Part shown: positions 37,887 to 47,336 of the stretch, piece by piece
How the letters are laid out: every line of letters begins with the position of its first letter
Numbering within the stretch: the stretch's first letter is position 1
Assembly (NCBI RefSeq): GCF_004000605.1
Contig: NZ_CP018911.1
Span: forward strand, 434,001-498,000
From: Glycocaulis alkaliphilus
GTDB taxonomy: Bacteria > Pseudomonadota > Alphaproteobacteria > Caulobacterales > Maricaulaceae
Length of the DNA stretch: 64,000 nt
Direction: 5' to 3'
The notes under the pieces: generated by a model
What the model was told of the DNA's origin: nothing
What the model saw: the letters and a program-made list of their open reading frames with translations, nothing else
The model's database searches: none
Translations under genes and position numbers: made by a program

Positions 37887-38444
37887 CTAGAAATTGGCTC
37901 TCCGGCCCGACGCCAGGCTGTCCAGCACCGCGCGCGCATCCTCGGACGGCTTGCGCTTGCGCTTGGCCTGGGGCTGGTAGGCCATCTGGGAGTGGGCTTC
38001 GCAATAGGCTTGACCGGGCGTGGTCTTGTGGCCGCAGAAGCGGAAGCTTGCGTCAGCCGGGTCGCCGACAGGCCATTTGCACATGCCTTCGCGCAAGGTG
38101 AGCACGGTGGCGTAGTCGCCAGACGGCAGCACGTGCGGCTCCACAGGAACGGGGGCGGGTGCCGGAGCGCGGACAATGGCCGGCTCACTGCCATTGGCGG
38201 TCTTGGGCTTCGCGCCAGCCGTCGACGGGGTTGCTGCCGTGCGCGGCCTCGGAGCCAGCTTGGGCGTTGCAACGCGCCGCGTGGGACGTGACGGTGCGGC
38301 CCGGCCCGAAAGGCCAAGCCGGTGGACCTTGCCGATAACGGCATTGCGGGTTACCCCGCCGAGCTGTTTGGCGATCTGGCTGGCGCTCAGACCGTCAGCC
38401 CACAGTTTCTTCAGGGTTTCCACCCGTTCATCAGTCCATGCCAT
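37887..38444 (-). CDS. gcrA: GcrA cell-cycle regulator
   Basis: This 185-residue GcrA-family protein has an N-terminal DNA-binding region (MAWTDERVETLKKLWADG, then SASQIAKQLGGVTRNAVIGK), a Pro/Ala/Arg-rich linker and a C-terminal domain with CKWPVGDP, FRFCG and AYCEAHSQMAY. In Caulobacter GcrA binds sigma70 RNA polymerase and acts at promoters carrying methylated GANTC sites, opposing CtrA in the cell cycle. Length and domain order match the family. A structured inverted repeat lies in its 5' upstream region. Confidence 0.95.
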   Translation of the reverse strand: MAWTDERVETLKKLWADGLSASQIAKQLGGVTRNAVIGKVHRLGLSGRAAPSRPTRRVATPKLAPRPRTAATPSTAGAKPKTANGSEPAIVRAPAPAPVPVEPHVLPSGDYATVLTLREGMCKWPVGDPADASFRFCGHKTTPGQAYCEAHSQMAYQPQAKRKRKPSEDARAVLDSLASGRRANF

Positions 38445-38480
38445 GGCGGTGCGCTCCTCGCCTTATACGCTTCGATATTG

Positions 38481-38532
38481 GACCCCAAGGGATTGGTAGC
38501 GATCTTCCCGCTACACCCTACATCTTGGGGTC
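38481..38532. other. Two-tier inverted repeat upstream of gcrA
   Basis: An outer nine-base stem (GACCCCAAG with CTTGGGGTC) encloses an inner six-base stem (GTAGCG with CGCTAC) with a seven-base loop. It lies 37 bases upstream of the gcrA start and 156 bases before the divergent permease gene. No T run follows, so it is not a simple terminator. It could be a leader RNA structure, a small RNA or a protein-binding site. Confidence 0.5.
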
Positions 38533-38687
38533 AGACACGAAATACAGTATCGGCAGGTGACAGCAGCACAAGATGCGGCGCTGATTCGGACGTGGAAAAC
38601 TTCCGCCTTGCGCACTCGCATCGCGCCGCCGGACCGTGCTAGAGGACGTGCAACTATCCGTCAAAACGAGGCGAAAAGGGTCCGGTC

Positions 38688-39533
38688 ATGCCAGACACGT
38701 CCAGCCAGAGCGATGCCGTGAAGGCCAGCCTCGCCGGGGCCGTGCCGCCGCAGCCGCGCGTGATGGGCGCGGTAAACTGGCTGGGCCTGTGGACACTCTA
38801 CAAGAAGGAAGTGCGCCGCTTTCTGAAGGTCAGCTTCCAGACGGTTGCAGCCCCTGTCGCCACGACCCTGCTCTACATGATGGTGTTTTCGCTGGCCATT
38901 GGTGTCACGCGCGAGGCGCCCGGCGGCTTTCCCTTCGTCGTCTTTCTCGGGCCGGGCCTTATCATGATGGGGCTGTTGAACAACGCGTTTGCCAACTCGT
39001 CCTCATCGCTGATCGTCGCGAAGGTGCAAGGCAATACGGTCGATTTCCTGATGCCGCCTTTGTCCGCCGGTGAGCTGGCGGCCGCTTTCATTGGCGGGGC
39101 GATCACGCGGGGCGTTCTGGTGGCGGCGGCCTCTGCCGCCGTGATTATTCCCTTCGCCTCTCTTCCCGTTGCCCATTTCTGGGCGATTGCATTCTTCGGA
39201 ATGGGCGCGGCGGCCATGCTGGGCATGGCGGGCGTGATTGCCGGGGTGTGGGCGGAGAAGTTCGATCACCTTGCGGTCATCACCAATTTCATCATCATGC
39301 CGCTGACCTTCCTGTCGGGCACGTTCTATTCGATCTCGATCCTGCCCGAGCCTTTCCAGACCATCAGCCATTTCAACCCGTTCTTCTATCTGATTGACGG
39401 CTTCCGCTATGGCTTCATCGGCTATGCCGACGGCAATATCGCCATTGGCGTTGCTGTAACGCTTGTCATCAATGCCGTGCTGGTTGTTGCCTGCTACGGC
39501 GTTCTGCGTTCCGGCTGGCGGCTGAGAACCTGA
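38688..39533 (+). CDS. ABC-2 type transporter permease
   Basis: This 281-residue inner-membrane protein has about six helices and the ABC-2 permease pattern: TLYKKEVRRFLKV at the N-terminus, a helix with FPFVVFLGPGLIMMGLLNNAF, and ITNFIIMPLTFLSGTFYSI near residue 205. Related exporters move polysaccharides or drugs with a separate ATPase. No ATPase gene is adjacent. The gene precedes argD, 24 bases away, an arrangement I recall from Caulobacter-like genomes. Confidence 0.88.
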   Translation: MPDTSSQSDAVKASLAGAVPPQPRVMGAVNWLGLWTLYKKEVRRFLKVSFQTVAAPVATTLLYMMVFSLAIGVTREAPGGFPFVVFLGPGLIMMGLLNNAFANSSSSLIVAKVQGNTVDFLMPPLSAGELAAAFIGGAITRGVLVAAASAAVIIPFASLPVAHFWAIAFFGMGAAAMLGMAGVIAGVWAEKFDHLAVITNFIIMPLTFLSGTFYSISILPEPFQTISHFNPFFYLIDGFRYGFIGYADGNIAIGVAVTLVINAVLVVACYGVLRSGWRLRT

Positions 39534-39557
39534 TTTTCTTTACCGGAGATAACCGAC

Positions 39558-40742
39558 ATGCCCACACCGCTTTTTGACACCTATGCCCCGCCCTCGCAGA
39601 TATTCGAGCGTGGTGAAGGCGTCTTTCTGATCGAGCGCAGCGGCGACAAATATCTCGACTTCATCTCCGGCATTGCGGTGAATGCGCTGGGCCATGCCCA
39701 CCCCAAGGCCGTGGCTGCCCTGAAAGCCCAGGCCGACAAGCTCTGGCACACCTCCAACATGTTCACCGTGCCGGGACAGCACGAGCTGGCGGCGAAATAC
39801 TGCCAGAACAGCTTTGCCGACCGCGTCTTCTTCACCAATTCCGGCACCGAGGCGATTGAGTGCGCGATCAAGACCGCGCGCCACTATCATTTCGTCAATG
39901 GCCGGCCGGACCGCTACCGCATCATCACCTTCACCGGCGCCTTTCATGGCCGCACCTATGGCGGCATCAATGCGGGCGGCAATCCGGCCTATCTGGAAGG
40001 CTTCGGCCCGCGCATGGAGGGGTTTGACTCCGTTCCCTTCGGCGATCACGACGCCGTAAAAGCCGCCATCACCGAAGAAACCGCCGCCATCCTGGTCGAG
40101 CCCGTACAGGGCGAGGGCGGCGTACGCGCTTTGCCGGATGTGTGCCTGCGGGGTTTGCGCCAGCTATGCGATGAGCACGGGCTTTTGCTGATCTATGACG
40201 AGGTGCAGTGCGGGGCAGGCCGTACCGGCAAGCTCTGGGCGCATGAATGGGCGGGCCGCGCCGCGCCGGACATCATGGCGGTCGCCAAAGGGGTCGGCGG
40301 CGGCTTCCCGATGGGGGCCTGCCTTACGACCGAGGCGGCAGGCGCGCACATGGTCGTCGGCACGCATGGCTCCACCTTTGGCGGCAATCCGCTGGCCATG
40401 GCCGTTGGCAATGTCGTCTATGACGAGCTGACCGCGCCGGGCTTCCTGGAGCACGTGGTGGACATGTCCAATTTCCTGCACCAGCAACTGCATGGGCTGG
40501 CCGATACGCATTCAGCCAAGGTTGAAGAGGTGCGCGGCAAGGGTCTGCTCGTCGGTCTGAAGCTGAAGACCGGCTATGTGAACAAGACACTGGCAAAGCA
40601 TGCGCGCGATAACCATCTGCTGATCGGAGCGGCCGGAGACAATGTGGCCCGTATGGCCCCGCCGCTGATCATTGAAGAAGCTCACGCCCGTCAGGCGGTA
40701 GAGGCGCTGGATAAGGCCCTCACTGCGCTTGAGCAGGGCTGA
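39558..40742 (+). CDS. argD: Acetylornithine aminotransferase
   Basis: This 394-residue class III aminotransferase converts N-acetylglutamate semialdehyde to N-acetylornithine with PLP; it may also act in lysine synthesis. The sequence has [39 protein letters not shown] and the PLP-Lys segment [12 protein letters not shown]. It is complete. In many alphaproteobacteria argF follows argD and precedes hslO; here hslO follows directly. Confidence 0.93.
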   Translation: MPTPLFDTYAPPSQIFERGEGVFLIERSGDKYLDFISGIAVNALGHAHPKAVAALKAQADKLWHTSNMFTVPGQHELAAKYCQNSFADRVFFTNSGTEAIECAIKTARHYHFVNGRPDRYRIITFTGAFHGRTYGGINAGGNPAYLEGFGPRMEGFDSVPFGDHDAVKAAITEETAAILVEPVQGEGGVRALPDVCLRGLRQLCDEHGLLLIYDEVQCGAGRTGKLWAHEWAGRAAPDIMAVAKGVGGGFPMGACLTTEAAGAHMVVGTHGSTFGGNPLAMAVGNVVYDELTAPGFLEHVVDMSNFLHQQLHGLADTHSAKVEEVRGKGLLVGLKLKTGYVNKTLAKHARDNHLLIGAAGDNVARMAPPLIIEEAHARQAVEALDKALTALEQG

Positions 40743-40763
40743 TACCGCACAGCAAGGCTAACC

Positions 40764-41732
40764 ATGGACGAGAACAAGGGTGTATCTGGCCCGGACACGC
40801 TGGGTCAGGACGATGACGTAGTAGCCGCATTCCAGCTGGATGCCCGGCCCGTTTCGGGCCGCGTGGTGCGGCTCGGCCCGGTCATTGACGAGATACTCTC
40901 CGCGCATGACCTGCCCGTGCCGGTGGCGGCGCTGCTGGGTGAAGCCGTCCTGCTGGCAGTGCTGATCGGGGATTCCCTCAAATTTCAAGGCCGCCTCATC
41001 GTGCAGGCCAGCGGTGCCAACACCAATCCCGGCGGTCTGGGCGGCGAGGGCGCTGTCAGCTTCGTGGTCGCGGACTATGCCGTAGGCGAGGGCGTGCGCG
41101 GCTTTGCCCGCTATGATGCGGAGCGCGTCGCCGCGCTGCAGGCCGAACACGGCCCGCGCCCCGGCGCCGAGCGCCTGCTGGGTTCGGGTGCCTTTGCGAT
41201 GACGATTGACCAGGGTTCGGACATGGACCGCTATCAGGGCGTGGTGGCGCTGGATGGTCCTTCGCTGGCGGCCTGCGCAGAACACTATTTTGCGCAGTCC
41301 GAGCAGGTGCCCACCCGCATCCGTCTGGCCGTTGGTCAGGAAATGCTCCCCGGCGGAGACATGCGCTGGCGTGCGGGCGGGGCGATCCTGCAGCGCATTG
41401 CCGGTGATGATGCGCGCGGCCATGACGCCCATGACTTTGCCGATGCGCAGGTTCTGTTTGATACCGTGGAAGACGATGAATTGCTCGATCCCGGCGTCTC
41501 CTCCGGCCGGCTGCTTTACCGGCTCTTCCATGAGGATGGCGTGCGCCTGCAGCCTGGCAAACCGGTTGTGAAACGCTGTACGTGCGAGCGTGAGCGGCTG
41601 GCGCGCATCCTTGCCGGTTTCCCGCCCGAAGACCGTGACGAGATGGTCAAAGACGGCGCCGTTGTGATGACGTGCGAGTATTGCAATCGCGACTGGCGCT
41701 TCACCGAGGCCGAGATCGACGCGGCGGGGTAG
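40764..41732 (+). CDS. hslO: Hsp33 redox-activated chaperone
   Basis: Hsp33 is a cytoplasmic holdase that is activated when its zinc site is oxidised. The 322-residue protein has the N-terminal core (DARPVSGRVVRLGP; LLGEAVLLAVLIGDSLKFQG) and the C-terminal zinc-binding cysteines in the pattern CTCERERL and CEYCNRDWRF. All four Cys residues are present. It converges with a trkH-type gene, with ten bases between the stop codons. Confidence 0.94.
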   Translation: MDENKGVSGPDTLGQDDDVVAAFQLDARPVSGRVVRLGPVIDEILSAHDLPVPVAALLGEAVLLAVLIGDSLKFQGRLIVQASGANTNPGGLGGEGAVSFVVADYAVGEGVRGFARYDAERVAALQAEHGPRPGAERLLGSGAFAMTIDQGSDMDRYQGVVALDGPSLAACAEHYFAQSEQVPTRIRLAVGQEMLPGGDMRWRAGGAILQRIAGDDARGHDAHDFADAQVLFDTVEDDELLDPGVSSGRLLYRLFHEDGVRLQPGKPVVKRCTCERERLARILAGFPPEDRDEMVKDGAVVMTCEYCNRDWRFTEAEIDAAG

Positions 41733-41742
41733 GGCCTTCTGG

Positions 41743-43122
41743 CTACATTACCAGCTCGTTGTCCGATTTGTCCGCCGCGTTCCGGTCACGCGCCACGATG
41801 GCGAGGCCGAATGTGAGAATGCCAACCCGTCCGATCAGCATGAGCAGGATGACCATGAGCTTGCCCAGCGCGCTCAGATCCCCGGTCAGTCCCATCGACA
41901 AACCAACCGTGCCGAGAGCCGAAATCGCCTCAAACACCACCATTTCAAAGCTGGCGCCTGCCTCGGTGAGAAACAGCACGAACAGGGCGATGGCCAGCAC
42001 AAGAAAGTAGAATCCGAAGCTGACGCTCGCCTGGTGGACACGGTCTTCGGAAATCTCCCGGCCCATATAGGTTATGGTATCGCGGCGCTTGAACACGCTG
42101 CGCATAAGGCCCGCCAGCGCCGCCAGCGTAGTTGATTTCAGGCCGCCCCCCGTTCCTGACGGGGATGCGCCAAAAACCATCAAAACGAACATCACCATCA
42201 GCACAGCCATTCCAAGATTGCCAATAGGCACTGTGTTGAACCCCACCGTCGTGCTTGCGGTCATGACCTGGAAGAAGGCGGCCAACAGCCGCTCGGCGGG
42301 GTCCAGCGCAGCGATGCTGGGTTCGGCGACAAACAGGATCACCGTGCCGCCTATGGCAAACTTGGCCGTGATCGAGAGGATAACGGTCGACGTGAAGCCC
42401 AGCGACTCCCGCTTGCGGGTCAGCCGCTCAAAAAGCGTCGTCATCACTATGAAACCGATAGCACCCAGATAGCTGAGCGCCGATATGGTGAAGACGATCC
42501 CTGCATGGCCGGTGAAGTCTTCAAAACTGTTGGGAAACAGGCTGAATCCGGCGGTGCAGAAGGCCGAGACAGAATGGAATACCGCGCTCCAGAGCGCATT
42601 ATCGACACCGGCATCGGCGAACATTGGCCATAGCAGCAACGCGCCCACAGCCTCTACGCCAAGCGTGAAATAGACCACACGGCGGATGAACCTTGCCGCG
42701 TCGAAGTCTGAGGGCAGCGGAAAGGCAGCGCGCGTCACCGTTTCGCGAAAGCGCGTCCAGCGGTGCGACAGCGACAGCACGAGAAACGACCCGAAGGTCA
42801 TGTAGCCAATGCCGCCCAGCTGGATCAGCAGCAGAATGATAATCTGACCGAAAAGGGTGTAGCTGCTGCCGGGATCGACAGTCACCAGCCCGGTCGTGGA
42901 CACGGCTGACGAGGCAATGAACAAATTGTCGAGCGCATTGACCGGGACCGCCTGGGCTATAGGCAGAGACAACAGGCCCCAGCCCGCCAGCATGTAAAAG
43001 AGATACCCTGCGAGAAGTAGCTGGGCTGCATCCGCTTTCTTGAAGAAGAGCTTCACCGGCACCCAGATGCCTGCCCAGACGCGAAGAGCGCGCCGTTTCA
43101 GGCTGGAAGATGAATCTGCCAA
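41743..43122 (-). CDS. TrkH/KtrB-family K+ transporter, copy A
   Basis: This 459-residue membrane protein has four M-P-M repeats with K+ selectivity segments SSAVSTTGLVT, HSVSAFCTAGFSLF, MTASTTVGFNTV and EAISALGTVGLSMG. Each supplies the central Gly of the filter. It lies 84 bases downstream of the second TrkH-like gene and in the same direction. A cytoplasmic TrkA/KtrA regulatory subunit is required by relatives, but none is encoded in the window. Confidence 0.92.
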   Translation of the reverse strand: MADSSSSLKRRALRVWAGIWVPVKLFFKKADAAQLLLAGYLFYMLAGWGLLSLPIAQAVPVNALDNLFIASSAVSTTGLVTVDPGSSYTLFGQIIILLLIQLGGIGYMTFGSFLVLSLSHRWTRFRETVTRAAFPLPSDFDAARFIRRVVYFTLGVEAVGALLLWPMFADAGVDNALWSAVFHSVSAFCTAGFSLFPNSFEDFTGHAGIVFTISALSYLGAIGFIVMTTLFERLTRKRESLGFTSTVILSITAKFAIGGTVILFVAEPSIAALDPAERLLAAFFQVMTASTTVGFNTVPIGNLGMAVLMVMFVLMVFGASPSGTGGGLKSTTLAALAGLMRSVFKRRDTITYMGREISEDRVHQASVSFGFYFLVLAIALFVLFLTEAGASFEMVVFEAISALGTVGLSMGLTGDLSALGKLMVILLMLIGRVGILTFGLAIVARDRNAADKSDNELVM

Positions 43123-43206
43123 CGCAGACTCCGTTGCAACGCCGGTTATGCCCCGGCAAGCGGCGCGCGTTTTATACCTTCTGCCCGCTGTGTCCAGACA
43201 TATTGC

Positions 43207-44661
43207 TCACCCGCGCCAGAAGGCAGGCGTGAACAGGGCCAGCATGGTCAGCACCTCCAGCCGTCCCACCAGCATGGTGAAGCTCATCACCCATTTGGCA
43301 GCATCCGGCAAAGGCTGGAATGTGCCCGCCGGGCCGATTATGTCGCCAAGACCGGGGCCGACATTGGCTATTGTCGTGGCCGCGCCTGACAGCGCCGTCA
43401 CCGGGTCCAGCCCGATCAGCGATAACAGCACTGCCGATACCGCAAACGCCCCGAAAAACAGAAACACAAAGCCCAGCACCGAACGCACGGTCGCTTCGGG
43501 CACCGGCTTGCCGTCGTAATGGACGGAGCGCACCGCGCGCGGGCGGGCATAGCGATGCAGATAGGTGAGCATGGCCGAAGCGGCAATCTGGTGGCGGAAT
43601 ATCTTGATCGAACAGGAGCTGGAGCCTGCGCACCCGCCCACGAAAAAGAGAATGAAGAAGACCATGACCGGCATGGTGCCCCACTGGGCGAAATCGGCGC
43701 TGCCATAGCCGGTGCCGGTCATCACCGAGACCGCATTTACAGCTGCCACGCGCCAGGCGGGTAGCTCGCCAGTGTCCACATCATTCGCCAGCAGGAGCAA
43801 GGTCAGGCCCGCACAGGAGATGAATGCAATCGCCAGAAAGGCGCGCACTTGCGGATCGGTAATAATCCGGTCCGGGCGCCCCTGCACCGCGCGCAGAAAC
43901 ACCAGAAAGGGCAGGGCCGAGAGCAGCATGAAGACCAGCGCTACCAGATCCGCACCCTCGTGTGCCCACCCGCCGATCGAGGCGTCGCTGGTTGAAAACC
44001 CGCCCGTCGCCACCGTTGTCATGGCGTGGGCCGCCGCATCGAACGCGTTCATCCCGGCAAAGCCATAGGCGATGAAGCAGGCAAAGCTCAGCACCAGATA
44101 GATCAGACCGACAGCGCCCGCGATCTCGCCCGCGCGCGGCAGGGCCTTGTCCACCTTGTCAGAGCTTTCCAGCCGGAAGAGCTGCATGCCGCCAATGCCC
44201 AGTACCGGCCAGATAGCCATCGCCGTGACGATGATCCCGATCCCGCCAATCCATTGCAGTATGGCCCGCCAGATCAGCACGCCTGCGGGCAGGTCCTGCA
44301 AGCCGGTCAGCACCGTCGCGCCGGTTGTGGTGATGCCGGAGACGGACTCGAAGATGGCGTCGGTCCAGCTCATGCCGATACCGGCCAGATGCAGCGGGAT
44401 AGCGGCCGCCAGACCCAGCACAATCCAAGAGCCGGACGTGACCAGGATCGCGCCTCGGGCATCAAGGTCGAACCCGTCGCCGCGGCCCATCAGCGTCATG
44501 ATGCCGCCGGTAAATCCGCACAGCACCGCCGAACCGAAAAAGGCATGGGCAGATTCCGCATCGACATGGAGATCGATAATGGCGGGCACCAGCATGGCAC
44601 CGCCCAGCGCCGCCAGCAGCACGCCCAGAATAAAGATCACGGTGCGGGTATAGATGCTCAC
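43207..44661 (-). CDS. TrkH-family K+ transporter, copy B
   Basis: This is a 484-residue TrkH-type protein, longer than copy A and with two extra N-terminal helices (VIFILGVLLAALGGAMLVPAII). Filter segments are visible in SVSGITTTGATVL, AMTTVATGGFSTSD, MTGTGYGSADF and ALSGAATTIANVGPGLG. It should import K+ together with a TrkA-type subunit. Together with copy A it forms a tandem pair of related but different proteins, perhaps with different affinities or coupled ions. Confidence 0.92.
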   Translation of the reverse strand: MSIYTRTVIFILGVLLAALGGAMLVPAIIDLHVDAESAHAFFGSAVLCGFTGGIMTLMGRGDGFDLDARGAILVTSGSWIVLGLAAAIPLHLAGIGMSWTDAIFESVSGITTTGATVLTGLQDLPAGVLIWRAILQWIGGIGIIVTAMAIWPVLGIGGMQLFRLESSDKVDKALPRAGEIAGAVGLIYLVLSFACFIAYGFAGMNAFDAAAHAMTTVATGGFSTSDASIGGWAHEGADLVALVFMLLSALPFLVFLRAVQGRPDRIITDPQVRAFLAIAFISCAGLTLLLLANDVDTGELPAWRVAAVNAVSVMTGTGYGSADFAQWGTMPVMVFFILFFVGGCAGSSSCSIKIFRHQIAASAMLTYLHRYARPRAVRSVHYDGKPVPEATVRSVLGFVFLFFGAFAVSAVLLSLIGLDPVTALSGAATTIANVGPGLGDIIGPAGTFQPLPDAAKWVMSFTMLVGRLEVLTMLALFTPAFWRG

Positions 44662-44678
44662 GCTATCAGCCTTCCGGC

Positions 44679-45071
44679 CTAGTGCAGCGTGGCCGGCATG
44701 AAGGGGCTGTCGAGCGCAAAGGAGGGAATGGCGGCATTGAATACGGCTCCGTCCGCCCGGCGCATTTCATACTGGCCGCTCATGAAACCCGACGGCGTGG
44801 GCAGGGGCGCGCCTGATGTATAGCGGAAGCACTCTCCCGGGGCGATAACCGGCTTCTCCCCGATCACGCCCTCGCCCTTGACCACGCGGGTGCGGCCCTT
44901 GGCATCGGTTATCCGCCATTCGCGCGTCATCAGCTGCACCGGCGCGCTGCCTGAATTTTCAATCTCTACAGTGTAGGACCAGATATAGCGGTTCTCGTCC
45001 GGCTCGGATTCTGTTTCCAGATAATCCGGCTCGACACGGATGATAACGCCTTCGGTCTCCAGCATATACAT
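44679..45071 (-). CDS. apaG: ApaG-domain protein
   Basis: This 130-residue protein has a fibronectin III-like ApaG fold, shown by WSYTVEIENSGSAPVQLMTREW and the hallmark VVKGEGVIGEKPVIAPGECF, then FMSGQYEM. In enterobacteria apaG is linked to apaH and Co2+/Mg2+ resistance; binding of nucleotides or pyrophosphate is suspected. It lies 17 bases upstream of the trkH copy B start, so the three minus-strand genes may form one operon. Confidence 0.9.
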   Translation of the reverse strand: MYMLETEGVIIRVEPDYLETESEPDENRYIWSYTVEIENSGSAPVQLMTREWRITDAKGRTRVVKGEGVIGEKPVIAPGECFRYTSGAPLPTPSGFMSGQYEMRRADGAVFNAAIPSFALDSPFMPATLH

Positions 45072-45224
45072 GGCGGTGTAAAACTCCTCTGCACAGGATG
45101 AGACACGTCTTGGTGCTGCTGCTCAAGAGGTTTCGCGCAGGTATGCCTGCCAGTGCCATTGCAAACCCTGCCGCCATGCGGAACGGTGCGCCCTCTATCC
45201 CTCTTTGTGAGTCGCGTCTTTCCC

Positions 45225-46226
45225 ATGTCCAAGCCCGGTATCCTGACCGATCTCGACCTAGCTGCTTTGGTCTCCTCCGGAGCCATTGCCGCGCCGGGCA
45301 TAGAGGATGGCCAGATACAGCCTGCAAGCCTTGATCTGCGCCTTGGAACAAGGGCTTACCGCCTGCGGGCGAGCTTCCTGCCCGGCCCCGGCCGGACCGT
45401 GGATGACTGTCTTGCCTCCGGCCTTGTCATGCACGAGATCGAGCTGACGGGCGGGGCGGTGCTGGAGACGGGCTGCGTCTATCTTGTCCCCCTGATGGAA
45501 AGCCTCTCACTTCCGGGCGATTTGAGCGCGGCGATGAACCCGAAAAGCTCCACCGGCCGGCTGGATGTCTTTACCCGTGTCATCGGGAATAATGCGGCCG
45601 CGTTCGACCAGCTTCCCGCCGGCTATTCCGGTCCGCTCTGGGTGGAAATATCCCCGCGCACCTTCTCCATCCTGGCCCGTCCGGGCGACCGTCTGGTGCA
45701 GGTGCGGCTGCGCCGGGGTGCGCTCAAAGCCGGGCTTTCCCAGGTGCTTAGCGTGGATCTGCAGGCGGCGGGCAATGCGCCTGTCGGCTGGCGGGCCAAG
45801 CGCCACAGCCCGCTGGTCGACCTAAGCCGGATTGGCGCGCATGCGGCGCTCGATTTCTGGGAACCGCTATACGCGCCACGTGGACAGATCGTGCTCGATC
45901 CGGGGGAGTTCTACATACTGGCTTCACGCGAAGCGGTGGAGATTCCGCTCGAAGACGCTGCCGAGATGGCGCCGATTGCGCCGGAAATAGGGGAGTTTCG
46001 CGCCCATTATGCCGGGTTTTTCGATCCGGGTTTCGGCCTTGGCGCACCGGCAAAAGCCGTGCTGGAGGTAAGGGGGCGCGACGTGCCCTTCATCCTGGAA
46101 CACGGTCAGGCCGTGGCCCGTCTGGTCCATGAGCCGATGGCAGGAAAAATCGGTTCGGCCTATGGCGCGAACGGCTCCAACTATCAGGGGCAGGGCCTGA
46201 AACTCGGCAAGCATTTCAAGGCTTAA
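45225..46226 (+). CDS. dcd: 2'-deoxycytidine 5'-triphosphate deaminase, long form
   Basis: The enzyme deaminates dCTP to dUTP, feeding dTTP synthesis. The 333-residue protein has two Dcd-like modules: the first with QPASLDLRLGTRAYRL and MNPKSSTGRLDVFTR, the second ending in GFGLGAPAKAVLEVRG. The double length is usual for alphaproteobacterial Dcd, while E. coli Dcd has about 190 residues. The ATG at 45225 follows a poor ribosome site; a 24-codon extension upstream looks non-coding. Confidence 0.88.
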   Translation: MSKPGILTDLDLAALVSSGAIAAPGIEDGQIQPASLDLRLGTRAYRLRASFLPGPGRTVDDCLASGLVMHEIELTGGAVLETGCVYLVPLMESLSLPGDLSAAMNPKSSTGRLDVFTRVIGNNAAAFDQLPAGYSGPLWVEISPRTFSILARPGDRLVQVRLRRGALKAGLSQVLSVDLQAAGNAPVGWRAKRHSPLVDLSRIGAHAALDFWEPLYAPRGQIVLDPGEFYILASREAVEIPLEDAAEMAPIAPEIGEFRAHYAGFFDPGFGLGAPAKAVLEVRGRDVPFILEHGQAVARLVHEPMAGKIGSAYGANGSNYQGQGLKLGKHFKA

Positions 46227-46232
46227 GGCGCC

Positions 46233-47183
46233 CTAGGCTGAACAGCTCGCTCCGCCGAGCACGCAGAATTGCGCGCAGAATCTATGGTTCAGCTTCACCG
46301 GTTTCAGGCTCTCTGCGAGGGTCCCGGCCAGCTCAAATTGCGGGTCATAGGGCAGGAGGGTGCAGGCGACGACAGCTGGCTTTTGCGCCCCCCGGCGCTT
46401 GATAATCATCCGGCTGGACGCGCACATGATATCGGCCGGATTTTTGTTGAGGATGCCCCAGCAATCGACGGTGATTTCAGGCGGTGAACCCGCCGGGTCC
46501 ATCTCCGGGAAGATCACCATCTCAGCCGGATTGGCCGCATCTATATCCCATCCGTGCGCCGCGATCAGGGCGGCATAGCCCGCGCGTGCCTCTGCCATGG
46601 TTTCATCGGTCATCTGGCGGCCTGCCAGCGCCAGCAGGAACCTGTTTTTGCTCAGCCAGTTAATGCCCTCAAGCGTCCCGGCAAAACCACCCGCTCCGCG
46701 CTCTGCATCATGCACGTCTGATGTATAGTGATCGAGGCTGATGCGAAGGGTTATCTGCCCCGGATAGCGGGCCTGCAAATCCAGCAATCCGGCCTGCACG
46801 CGCGGGCGCATCATGGGCCGCATGGCGTTGGAGAGAATGAGGACGCGATGCCCGCGTTTCAGCGCCGCTTCGGCAAGCCCCGCCATATGGGGATTGAGGA
46901 AGGGTTCTCCCCCGGTAAAACCTATCTCGATGGGCCCCGGGACCAGCGCGTCCACCTCGTCCAGATAGGGCTCCAGCTCGTCCGGGCTGATATAGACAAG
47001 CCGGTCATTATCCGGCGAGCTTTCGATATAGCAGTGGGTGCAGGCGATGTTGCATAAAGTGCCGGTCAGCACCCAGAGCGTCTGCAATCTGTCAAACGCC
47101 ACGCTCGCACGGGTTTCGCCCTTCGCGGTGATGTCCGGATCGGTGAAGGGCGCAGGGCTGGGAGCGGCAAGCGTCTGGGTCAT
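46233..47183 (-). CDS. Radical SAM protein with C-terminal Cys-rich region
   Basis: This 316-residue enzyme has the radical SAM cluster motif CxxxCxxC at Cys44, Cys48 and Cys51 (GTLCNIACTHCYIES), then the glycine motif IGFTGGEPFLNP. The C-terminal 80 residues contain seven further Cys, the last three in CAQFCVLGGASC, which suggests an auxiliary Fe-S cluster of the SPASM or twitch kind. It is not MoaA, HemN or QueE. The substrate is unknown. It is a single gene, divergent from a 78-residue membrane protein. Confidence 0.85.
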   Translation of the reverse strand: MTQTLAAPSPAPFTDPDITAKGETRASVAFDRLQTLWVLTGTLCNIACTHCYIESSPDNDRLVYISPDELEPYLDEVDALVPGPIEIGFTGGEPFLNPHMAGLAEAALKRGHRVLILSNAMRPMMRPRVQAGLLDLQARYPGQITLRISLDHYTSDVHDAERGAGGFAGTLEGINWLSKNRFLLALAGRQMTDETMAEARAGYAALIAAHGWDIDAANPAEMVIFPEMDPAGSPPEITVDCWGILNKNPADIMCASSRMIIKRRGAQKPAVVACTLLPYDPQFELAGTLAESLKPVKLNHRFCAQFCVLGGASCSA

Positions 47184-47336
47184 AAGGCTTTCTACGCAGC
47201 TTGGCGGGTCGGCGGATCAGCGCGGGACGCTAGCAGGGCGGCCGGGCCAAGGCAAAGCGCGCGGAGTTTTCCGGCTTTCACTCCCCATTCAGCCAGGAAA
47301 CGGTTAGGGTGGAGAGATAGACAGGGGGAGGTCCTT

